Part shown: positions 1-5,328 of the stretch, in pieces
How the letters are laid out: each line of letters opens with the position of its first letter
Position numbering within the stretch: position 1 is the first letter of the stretch
Assembly: GCA_031259095.1 (NCBI GenBank)
Contig: JAIRLW010000103.1
Coordinates: 1-8,739, forward strand
DNA from: Planctomycetaceae bacterium
Lineage (GTDB): Bacteria > Planctomycetota > Planctomycetia > Pirellulales > Thermoguttaceae
Direction: 5' to 3'
Length of the DNA: 8,739 nt
Made by a program: the position numbers and the translations under genes
The notes under the pieces: model-generated
Told to the model about the DNA's origin: nothing
Seen by the model: only the letters and a program-made list of their open reading frames with translations
Database searches by the model: none

Positions 1-176
1 TCAGGGCTTCGGTTAGTGATGGTACTTGAACCTACCCCGTTGGGGTAGGCTATAATCTTATTGCCCTTTCAGGGCGAATACTTTTTTAACCTCAAACAAT
101 AATTCCACTGATATATTACGTTTTTTTCACAGAGTATATTTAGAGGTTCCCATGAATGATTAGCGATTTTTTATTG
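1..176. other. Non-coding left edge with two short hairpins
   Basis: No convincing gene is seen here. There are two perfect small stem-loops. The first pairs CCTACCCC (31-38) with GGGGTAGG (42-49) around a 3-nt loop. The second pairs GCCCT (63-67) with AGGGC (71-75). The string TCAGGGC occurs both at the window edge (1-7) and in the second hairpin (69-75), so the window may begin inside another copy of a REP-like unit. Neither hairpin is followed by a clean T-tract in the direction of the isomerase gene, so a terminator role is not clear. A 13-nt motif at 139-151 (TTTAGAGGTTCCC) resembles the ends of the palindromic elements found further right. Confidence 0.45.
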
Positions 177-1214
177 TTAGGCAATTTTCAACATAGTTTT
201 TTCCGGCGGGAATTGTTCGTTGACGTTGCAGCCAGACACGTCAACATCTGGAAACGCAGCAATAACATCGGTAATATCAATCATTCCAATCGGCAACCCG
301 TCCTTGTCAACAACCGGCAATTCACTGATACGTTTTTCGCTCATAATTGTAATCGCTTCAGACATACGAGTTCCGGCAAGAACTGCGGTTGGGTTTGAGG
401 TCATGGTCATTCTGATTGGCAAATCGATTAGATGTTCGTGTCTTTGTTCAAAGAGTTTTGCCAAATCACTGTCAGTGAAAATACCGGAAAGTTTTCCATC
501 TTTTCCGGTAAGCAGGATGGCGCCGGAACGTCTTCCTGAAATTCGGTGACGGACAAAAACTTCCCGAATCGTTTCGTTATCGGGAGCAATTCGGCAACGT
601 TCCAATCCTCGCAGATGTTCGTCAACCCGACTGAGTTTCCGACCAAGCGATCCGCCGGGATGAAACACCGCAAAATGATCCGCTCTGAATCTCCGGCGTT
701 GACTGACCGTTAACGCTAACGCATCACCAAGTGCAATCATCACCGCAGTGCTGGCGCTGGGAGCCAAACCAAGTGAGTCGGCTTCTTCGATTTGCCCGAT
801 TGGAAGAACAACATGAGCATTTCGACCTAACGTACTTTGTTCAGATGCGGTAATCGCAATCGTTTCGACCCGAAACTGGCGAATCGACGGCAATATCCGA
901 ACTATTTCTTCTGTTTCACCGCTTTGAGATAGAATCAACATAACGTCTTTTTTTCCGATTTTCCCAAGATCACCGTGAACCGCTTCGGCGGGATGGAGAA
1001 AATGGGAGGGCGTACCGGTTGAGGAAAGCGTTGCGGAAATTTTCTGACCAACTAATCCCGCTTTACCGATTCCGCAAACAAGAACATTTCCTTCGCAGCA
1101 AAGAATACGGTAAACCGCTTGCAAAAAACGTTCATCGAGAGTCTCCGCCAACTCTTGAATTGAAAGCGATTCACGTTTTAAAATTTGTTTTCCCAATGAA
1201 AGAACATCGGTCAT
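177..1214 (-). CDS. kdsD: D-arabinose-5-phosphate isomerase (KdsD/KpsF family), SIS + 2 CBS domains
   Basis: Cytoplasmic aldose-ketose isomerase that converts D-ribulose 5-phosphate to D-arabinose 5-phosphate, the first step towards Kdo for LPS or capsule. The 345-residue protein has an N-terminal SIS domain (about 35-170) with GIGKAGLVGQKIS, STGTPS, HPAEAVHGDLG, SQSGETEE and APSASTAVMIALGDALA motifs. The motif FHPGGSLGRKL follows, then two CBS domains (about 206-262 and 268-325). The residues reported as catalytic in E. coli KdsD (Lys59, His88, Glu111, Glu152, His193) correspond to K51, H80, E103, E144 and H185, all with a constant offset of 8. The start at 1214 is chosen because AAGGA lies 7 nt upstream. 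A longer in-frame start at 1250 has no SD and lies at or before the predicted transcription start. A tail of about 20 residues (VSGCNV... to the end) extends beyond the second CBS domain. It is transcribed divergently from the hydrogenase gene. kpsF and kdsD paralogues cannot be told apart from sequence alone. Confidence 0.93.
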   Translation of the reverse strand: MTDVLSLGKQILKRESLSIQELAETLDERFLQAVYRILCCEGNVLVCGIGKAGLVGQKISATLSSTGTPSHFLHPAEAVHGDLGKIGKKDVMLILSQSGETEEIVRILPSIRQFRVETIAITASEQSTLGRNAHVVLPIGQIEEADSLGLAPSASTAVMIALGDALALTVSQRRRFRADHFAVFHPGGSLGRKLSRVDEHLRGLERCRIAPDNETIREVFVRHRISGRRSGAILLTGKDGKLSGIFTDSDLAKLFEQRHEHLIDLPIRMTMTSNPTAVLAGTRMSEAITIMSEKRISELPVVDKDGLPIGMIDITDVIAAFPDVDVSGCNVNEQFPPEKTMLKIA

Positions 1215-1221
1215 GATTACA

Positions 1222-1226
1222 TCCTT
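1222..1226 (-). promoter_or_regulatory. Ribosome binding site that fixes the isomerase start
   Basis: AAGGA on the minus strand (plus-strand TCCTT) lies 7 nt before the ATG at 1214. No comparable motif precedes the alternative ATG at 1250, so this site favours the 345-residue form over the 357-residue form. Confidence 0.7.
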
Positions 1227-1253
1227 GCTTCTGCGTCCAATATTGAACATGGA

Positions 1254-1282
1254 ATCATAACGAATTTAGTTTTATAGAGCAA
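1254..1282 (-). promoter_or_regulatory. Putative sigma70-like promoter of the isomerase gene
   Basis: On the minus strand, TTGCTC (plus 1277-1282) is separated by 17 nt from TATGAT (plus 1254-1259). The -10 box matches 5 of 6 consensus positions and the -35 box 3 of 6. Predicted transcription would begin near 1247, just after the rejected ATG at 1250 and upstream of the chosen ATG at 1214. Assigned by eye from the consensus only. Confidence 0.45.
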
Positions 1283-1289
1283 GACCAAT

Positions 1290-1432
1290 TTGATTATTTT
1301 GATTATTTGTCCCATTAGTCCCTATCGTCCCTAATGTCCTTATAAAAAGAGACATTAGAGACATTAGGGACGATAGAGGATGATAGGGATGATAGTGATG
1401 ATAGGAATGATAGGGACTAATGGGACAAATGA
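1290..1432. repeat. 9-nt-periodic palindromic tandem repeat in divergent intergenic region
   Basis: The whole tract runs in 9-nt steps. It starts with TTGATTATT twice (1290-1307), continues with NGTCCCTAN-type units on the left (1308-1343), and then the complementary GACATTAGG/GATGATAGG-type units (1351-1432, with one extra G at 1378). The left arm 1305-1339 is the exact reverse complement of two blocks on the right, 1360-1376 and 1414-1430. These blocks are separated by about 37 nt of additional GATGATAGG-like units. The structure is therefore a long hairpin whose right arm appears expanded by about four repeat units. It has no coding potential that I can support. It sits between the two divergent promoters. 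Confidence 0.85.
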
Positions 1433-1496
1433 TTTTTCATAAAATGTTGTGGTTAAAAAACGAATGCTTTTTCGCTTGCGGTAATTGCCTTGCCCC

Positions 1497-1524
1497 TTGA
1501 AAAAATTTAGTGAAATATTACAAT
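1497..1524 (+). promoter_or_regulatory. Putative sigma70-like promoter of the hydrogenase gene
   Basis: TTGAAA (1497-1502), a 16-nt spacer and TACAAT (1519-1524) each match 5 of 6 consensus positions. This gives a leader of about 65 nt before the ATG at 1597. A small inverted repeat, TTCCT-agtc-AGGAA (1547-1560), lies in that leader and could be an operator, although a 5-bp stem could arise by chance. AAGAGG at 1585-1590 serves as the ribosome binding site, 6 nt before the ATG. Confidence 0.55.
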
Positions 1525-1596
1525 AGTATTTATTATTTTTGATAGTTTCCTAGTCAGGAATGACGCAATCCACAACCCTAACTCAAGAGGCATATC

Positions 1597-3624
1597 ATGC
1601 TCGACGCAGTTAAAACGCTAAGTCTTAACGGCATTCAAGTCCCGATTAACGATGAACGTAATTTATTGGAACTCGCCCGAAAAGTCGGGATTGATATTCC
1701 GACTTTTTGTTATCATTCCGAACTAAGTATTTACGGAGCGTGCCGTCTTTGCCTTGTTGACGTTAAAGGACTCGGAATTGTGGCATCGTGTTCCACCACT
1801 CCTCAAGAAGGAATGGTCGTGCAAACTCACACCGAAGAAATTCGGCAAATGCGAAAAGTCGCTTTGGAATTAATTTTGGCAAACCACGACCAAAATTGCA
1901 CGCTTTGCCCCAAAAATACAAACTGTAAACTTCAATCATTAACACGTCAACTCGGCGTTAATACGGTTCGGTTCAAACGAACTTTCGTAGAACGTCCGGT
2001 TGATCGGTCAAGTTTGTCGCTCGTCCGTGATCCCAATAAATGCATTCTGTGCGGCGACTGTGTTAGAGCATGCAACGAAATTCAAGGAGTCGGCGCGATT
2101 GGTTTTGCCGGTCGCGGCGCAAAATCAACCGTTGTTCCGCCGTTCAACAAAGATCTCGCCGATATTGAATGCGTCAACTGTGGTCTTTGCGCCACCGTTT
2201 GTCCGGTCGGAGCCTTGACGGTACGCGATGACGTTAATATCGTTTGGAAAGCAATTAACGATCCCAAGAAAAAAGTGGTGGTTCAAATTGCGCCGGCGGT
2301 TCGCGTTGCTATCGGCGAAGCGTTTGGCGGAATGCCCGGATCCATCGAACTCGGACGAATTGTCGCCGCTCTCCGCGCTATCGGATTCGATCAGGTGTAC
2401 GAAACCAGTTTTGCCGCCGATCAAACAATCTTTGAAGAAGCAACCGAATTCATTGAACGTAAAACAAAAGGCGGGAAACTTCCACAGTTTACTTCCTGCT
2501 GTCCGGCATGGGTTAAATATGCCGAACAATTTTTGCCCGATTTCCTTCCGAATCTTTCGAGTTGCCGGTCTCCACAACAAATGTTCGGTCCCACCGCGAA
2601 ACTGATTTTGCCGGAATTGCTCGGCGTTGCCAAAGAAGATTTGGTGGTGGTCGCCATTATGCCGTGTACCGCCAAAAAATTTGAATGTAAACAGTCCAAG
2701 TTTATCAAAGACGGAATTCCTGACATCGATCACGTTTTGACGACTCAGGAATTGGTTCGAATGATCGAAGAAGCAGGACTTCGGTTTAACGACTTACAAC
2801 CACAATCCTTAGACCCGCCGTTCAACTTCAAAACCGGCGGCGGCGTGATTTTCGGAACCACCGGCGGTGTGATGGAAGCCGCATTGCGTTTTGCGGTCGA
2901 AAAATTGAAAGGCGTTAAACTGGACACGTTTGAGTTCACCGAAGTACGCGGCGATAAAGCCATTCGTGAAGCCGAATTTAATATCGATGGAACTTCTATT
3001 CGACTTTGTGTGGTTTACGGTCTTGCCAACGCTAGAAAAGTTGCCGAGATGATTCGCCGCGGTGAAAAAAATTACGATTTTGTGGAAGTGATGGCGTGTC
3101 CGCTTGGATGTGTCGGCGGAGCAGGACAACCGGTTACCAACGACTGGGACGTTCGGCACAGCCGTTCCGAAGGTCTGTACAAAGCAGATAAAATGTTGCA
3201 ACTTCATAAACCGCAAGATAATCATGTTCTGGCGGAATGTTATGATAAATATTTTGAAGGCGGAATCGGCGGACACACCGCTCACGAATTGTTACACACC
3301 ACTTACCGTAATCGCCGCCGGATTTACGGTTTAACGCTTCCGGTTTTGGACGAAGCCGGTGCAACGCCGGAAGTTCAGGTATCAGTTTGTGTGGGAACGA
3401 GTTGTTTTATTCGGGGTAGTCAGACGGTCTTGAAAAAAATTGCCGATTATGTCCAAGACAGAGCGTTGGGACATCTCGTGCGGATTGAAGCAACCTTTTG
3501 TACGGAAAATTGTGACCGCGGACCAACGGTTGCGGTCGGAGAAACAATGATTTTCAAAGCAACGCCCGAAATGGCAATCGCCGAACTAAACAGTCAATTG
3601 GCAACTGTCAAAGAAGTTGTTTAA
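1597..3624 (+). CDS. hydA: [FeFe] hydrogenase, catalytic subunit, with C-terminal NuoE-like [2Fe-2S] domain
   Basis: Cytoplasmic iron-only hydrogenase that interconverts protons and H2. Domains in order: plant-type [2Fe-2S] (C38, C49, C52, C65); His-ligated [4Fe-4S] (H97, C101, C104, C110); two-cluster ferredoxin domain (C149/152/155/159 and C192/195/198/202); and the H-cluster domain with L1 TSCCPAW (C301, C302), L2 MPCTAKKFE (C357) and L3 MACPLGC (C501, C505). Numbering runs two residues ahead of Clostridium pasteurianum CpI, and the CpI proton-path residues are all kept: C301, E281, E284, R288, S321. A small-subunit-like segment (about 525-575, HELLHTTYRNRR) follows. Unlike CpI, the protein continues with a thioredoxin-like [2Fe-2S] domain (about 592-668; C598/C603 and C635/C639). 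That suggests electron exchange with NAD(P)H-linked partner subunits or a further carrier. No hydB/C-like subunits or HydEFG maturases lie in this window. L3 has Leu503 where CpI has Gly. AAGAGG precedes the start by 6 nt. Confidence 0.96.
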   Translation: MLDAVKTLSLNGIQVPINDERNLLELARKVGIDIPTFCYHSELSIYGACRLCLVDVKGLGIVASCSTTPQEGMVVQTHTEEIRQMRKVALELILANHDQNCTLCPKNTNCKLQSLTRQLGVNTVRFKRTFVERPVDRSSLSLVRDPNKCILCGDCVRACNEIQGVGAIGFAGRGAKSTVVPPFNKDLADIECVNCGLCATVCPVGALTVRDDVNIVWKAINDPKKKVVVQIAPAVRVAIGEAFGGMPGSIELGRIVAALRAIGFDQVYETSFAADQTIFEEATEFIERKTKGGKLPQFTSCCPAWVKYAEQFLPDFLPNLSSCRSPQQMFGPTAKLILPELLGVAKEDLVVVAIMPCTAKKFECKQSKFIKDGIPDIDHVLTTQELVRMIEEAGLRFNDLQPQSLDPPFNFKTGGGVIFGTTGGVMEAALRFAVEKLKGVKLDTFEFTEVRGDKAIREAEFNIDGTSIRLCVVYGLANARKVAEMIRRGEKNYDFVEVMACPLGCVGGAGQPVTNDWDVRHSRSEGLYKADKMLQLHKPQDNHVLAECYDKYFEGGIGGHTAHELLHTTYRNRRRIYGLTLPVLDEAGATPEVQVSVCVGTSCFIRGSQTVLKKIADYVQDRALGHLVRIEATFCTENCDRGPTVAVGETMIFKATPEMAIAELNSQLATVKEVV

Positions 3625-3626
3625 TG

Positions 3627-3641
3627 TAGGATTTTGTCCTA
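3627..3641 (+). terminator. Weak stem-loop just after the hydrogenase gene
   Basis: TAGGA (3627-3631) pairs with TCCTA (3637-3641) around a 5-nt loop, starting 3 nt after the stop codon. The stem is only 5 bp and A-rather than T-rich sequence follows, so an intrinsic terminator is doubtful. The longer palindrome at 3664-3761, whose right end runs GTTTTTAG, may serve better as a transcription block. Confidence 0.25.
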
Positions 3642-3663
3642 GAAAAACCAATTCTGTATTAAA

Positions 3664-3761
3664 GGGAATTTCTAAAAACTCGTTTTTTGATCGACCCAAT
3701 TCGACCGAAATCGACTAAAATCGATTTTGGTCGATTTCGGTCGAGGTTTTTAGAAGTTCCC
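3664..3761 (+). repeat. MITE/REP-like palindromic element, copy 1
   Basis: A 98-nt palindrome with terminal inverted repeats: GGGAATTTCTAAAAAC at the left and GTTTTTAGAAGTTCCC at the right, one mismatch. The interior is built of 10-nt units, TCGACCCAAT, TCGACCGAAA and TCGACTAAAA, followed by their inverted counterparts TCGATTTTGG and TCGATTTCGG. The four bases TAAA occur directly on both sides (3660-3663 and 3762-3765). They could be a target-site duplication, although the outermost A/T pair could also belong to the palindrome. There is no coding capacity. It lies between the hydrogenase gene and the unknown secreted gene and is nearly the reverse complement of the copy at 5087-5174. Confidence 0.85.
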
Positions 3762-3770
3762 TAAAGATTA

Positions 3771-3824
3771 TTGTCCCTAATGTCTTGATTTTAGGGACAA
3801 TTGGGACATTAGGGACTATGGGAA
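3771..3824. repeat. Second 9-nt-periodic palindromic repeat
   Basis: Six 9-nt steps: TTGTCCCTA, ATGTCTTGA, TTTTAGGGA, CAATTGGGA, CATTAGGGA, CTATGGGAA. Two alternative perfect hairpins are possible: TTGTCCCTAA (3771-3780) with TTAGGGACAA (3791-3800), or GTCCCTAATGTC (3773-3784) with GACATTAGGGAC (3805-3816). The GACATTAGGGAC core is shared with the repeat at 1290-1432, so both belong to one family. It lies 9 nt downstream of the palindromic element ending at 3761. Confidence 0.75.
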
Positions 3825-3869
3825 AGGGGAAATAATCAGAATTTTTCTCAAAAAATCAAGTGATATTTT

Positions 3870-3898
3870 TTGCTTGTTCTTTATTTGTATTCTAAAAT
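3870..3898 (+). promoter_or_regulatory. Putative promoter of the unknown secreted-protein gene
   Basis: TTGCTT (3870-3875), a 17-nt spacer and TAAAAT (3893-3898). The -10 box matches 5 of 6 positions and the -35 box 3 of 6. The layout resembles the TTGCTC-N17-TATGAT promoter proposed for the isomerase gene. Transcription would begin near 3905, leaving a leader of about 80 nt that contains a decayed repeat element and a hairpin. Confidence 0.4.
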
Positions 3899-3925
3899 GA
3901 GTTAGTAAAATTTTGTCGAATCTGC

Positions 3926-3977
3926 GGAAACCTCTAAAAGTTAATTTTTATTTCGACTGAAATCGAAATAAAAGGAG
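3926..3977 (+). promoter_or_regulatory. Leader hairpin overlapping the ribosome binding site, made from a decayed palindromic element
   Basis: An 11-bp perfect stem, TTTTATTTCGA (3946-3956) with TCGAAATAAAA (3963-3973), encloses a 6-nt loop. Its right arm runs into the ribosome binding site AAGGAG (3972-3977), which is 6 nt before the ATG at 3984. The region also carries GGAAACCTCTAAAAG (3926-3940) and TTCGACTGAAATCGA (3952-3966). These match the left end and first interior segment of the element at 5087-5174 (GGTAACTTCTAAAAAC, then TTCGACTGAAATCGA). I infer a partial, diverged copy of that element that now supplies the leader. A translational effect is possible but unproven. Confidence 0.55.
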
Positions 3978-3983
3978 AACGCG

Positions 3984-5072
3984 ATGAAAAAAAAACTCCT
4001 CATTTTTTTTGTTTCTATTGTTGTTTTTTACGGAGAAACCGTTTTTGCTCAATATCACGATGATGGATATTCGTCATTGGCGCGTTTTACGGCTGACCCG
4101 TTTTATTCAGATTTCATGTCCCGCGCGAATTTCCATGCCGGAATTCATTCCGGTTCGTGGACAATTAAGCGTGAACAGTTGCTTGATCAAGAGAGTAAGG
4201 ACAAATATCGGAGTTGCCGTGATCCGTACTGTAATCGTTGTTCCAAACATTTGGCGGATTACGGACATGAATATCAATATCTTTCCGGAGTGAGTCAACG
4301 TCAACTCTGGTATCGTGGAACGTCGGGCAGTATTGCTCCGGTTCGGCAGTTCGGGTACGATACGCATGGTTTTCCGTATGCTCTTCGTGGTCAACCGTCG
4401 GCGGTGATGTCTAAAGAATATGTTCGGGTTTTGAATCACGCGATTTGGGAACAGGTTCAGGCGCGAAATGCGGTAACAGCGGAGGAATCGGCGGAAGATC
4501 GGGTTGGACTTCTTGCAGAACTGCGCGACGCCGCGCTTGCCCAACTTCAAAAAAGCCGCGACACATGGGAATTACTCAAAAAATCCGGTCATTGTATTCA
4601 TTTTGGAACGACAGATTCTCCTTGTTCACGGGTCATCAAACAAATGCCGGTTGATCATTCTGTGGAACATGTTGACCGTATTAAAAACATCGATCCTCTT
4701 GAAAATTTTATTGACAAGGCGATTCCTGAAACGGTGATAAAAACAGACGATACACGTTATTCTCCGCGTTTTTTTGGACTTTGTGAATATTGTTCGGTGC
4801 GGGCGCAATTTCTTTTTGATCAGAATTATGTTGTGGAGGTTGAGCGGGAGTTGACTCGTGCAGCGCTTCTTTTGGAGACAAAAAAAATGATTGCGGATGA
4901 AGCGGTTCGTCGTGCGTTATTGAGCAAACCGGATGCAGACAAGGCGACACGGTTCAAACGAATTCAGATGAAACCGCCGAAATATCAGGAAGTTCTTGCC
5001 GCCAAAGAATCCGCACAAAACAAAAAAACGGATGCAAAAAATGAGGATTCCGCGCCAGATTCCGAACCATAA
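3984..5072 (+). CDS. Secreted protein of unknown function with Cys motifs
   Basis: I do not recognise this 362-residue protein. It starts with a clear Sec signal peptide: KKK, a hydrophobic stretch at about 5-16, and likely cleavage after VFA at residue 22. It should therefore be exported to the periplasm or beyond. The mature part has seven cysteines, C78, C83 and C86 (CX4CX2C), C204, C214, and C267/C270 (CX2C). These could bind metal or form disulfides. There is no CXXCH, so no c-type haem site. The N-terminal part is rich in Tyr, His and Gly. Residues about 165-200 and 284-330 look helical and charged. The tail (about 335-362) is Lys/Ala/Asp/Glu-rich and probably disordered. AAGGAG lies 6 nt before the ATG. 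The gene stands alone between two inverted copies of a palindromic repeat, and bamA lies downstream on the same strand 256 nt away. Its codon use looks like that of its neighbours by eye. Confidence 0.85.
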   Translation: MKKKLLIFFVSIVVFYGETVFAQYHDDGYSSLARFTADPFYSDFMSRANFHAGIHSGSWTIKREQLLDQESKDKYRSCRDPYCNRCSKHLADYGHEYQYLSGVSQRQLWYRGTSGSIAPVRQFGYDTHGFPYALRGQPSAVMSKEYVRVLNHAIWEQVQARNAVTAEESAEDRVGLLAELRDAALAQLQKSRDTWELLKKSGHCIHFGTTDSPCSRVIKQMPVDHSVEHVDRIKNIDPLENFIDKAIPETVIKTDDTRYSPRFFGLCEYCSVRAQFLFDQNYVVEVERELTRAALLLETKKMIADEAVRRALLSKPDADKATRFKRIQMKPPKYQEVLAAKESAQNKKTDAKNEDSAPDSEP

Positions 5073-5086
5073 TGCCGTCATTCTAT

Positions 5087-5174
5087 GGTAACTTCTAAAA
5101 ACTTCGACTGAAATCGACCAAAATCAATTTTGGTCGATTTTGGTCGATCAAAAAACGAGTTTTTAGAAGTTCCC
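5087..5174 (-). repeat. MITE/REP-like palindromic element, copy 2 (inverted relative to copy 1)
   Basis: An 88-nt palindrome bounded by GGTAACTTCTAAAAAC (5087-5102) and GTTTTTAGAAGTTCCC (5159-5174). Read on the minus strand it matches the element at 3664-3761 almost throughout, including GGGAAyTTCTAAAAACTCG and the following TTTTTTGATCGACC. It has one fewer 10-nt TCGACCAAAA-type unit, which accounts for the 10-nt length difference. It starts 14 nt after the stop codon of the unknown secreted gene and ends with a T-run-containing arm, so it may also act as a terminator. No convincing target-site duplication is visible. Confidence 0.85.
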
Positions 5175-5243
5175 TCAACTTAATACATGTGGGTAAAAAT
5201 TCCGCTTGCGCTTCTATTCACTATCCACAACTCAAAATTGCTC

Positions 5244-5272
5244 TTGCATTGGAAAAAAGAAATCAGTATCTT
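5244..5272 (+). promoter_or_regulatory. Possible bamA promoter
   Basis: TTGCAT (5244-5249), a 17-nt spacer and TATCTT (5267-5272) lie 57 nt before the bamA start. The match is weak (3 of 6 and 4 of 6), but the TTGC-type -35 box and 17-nt spacing parallel those proposed for two other genes here. Confidence 0.3.
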
Positions 5273-5279
5273 TCGCTAT

Positions 5280-5301
5280 TCCTCTATGAATCCTCTATGA
5301 A
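5280..5301 (+). repeat. Tandem 11-nt repeat in the bamA leader
   Basis: TCCTCTATGAA occurs twice in direct succession (5280-5290 and 5291-5301), followed by a partial third copy TCCTC. It lies between the possible promoter and the start codon, 27 nt before the ATG. Each unit contains an ATG, but neither opens a frame into bamA: an in-frame TAA at 5314-5316 blocks any start upstream of 5329. Confidence 0.7.
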
Positions 5302-5328
5302 TCCTCCGTTCAGTAAACACGTGAAAAC

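Noticed and set aside
26..56. Promoter-like TTGAAC with TATAAT (51-56) on the plus strand
   Set aside because: The spacer would be 19 nt and consists mostly of an 8-bp hairpin stem. No gene follows on this strand, only the antisense of the isomerase.
156..549. Small plus-strand open frames opposite the isomerase C-terminus
   Set aside because: They are antisense to conserved CBS-domain codons and lack ribosome binding sites or recognisable motifs.
1215..1250. Longer 357-residue form of the isomerase starting at 1250
   Set aside because: No ribosome binding site precedes that ATG, the predicted -10 box lies directly upstream of it, and the ATG at 1214 has AAGGA at 7-nt spacing and matches the usual family N-terminus.
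1290..1432. CRISPR-like array
   Set aside because: The repeat unit is 9 nt without unique spacers and there are no cas genes. It is a simple tandem palindromic repeat.
2125..2733. 202-residue open frame on the minus strand inside the hydrogenase gene
   Set aside because: It is antisense to a fully conserved hydrogenase core, has no recognisable domain or ribosome binding site, and is explained by codon bias of the real gene.
4215..4251. c-type haem site in the secreted protein (CNRCSKH)
   Set aside because: The histidine is two residues too far from the second cysteine for the CXXCH motif, and no other CXXCH occurs in the protein.
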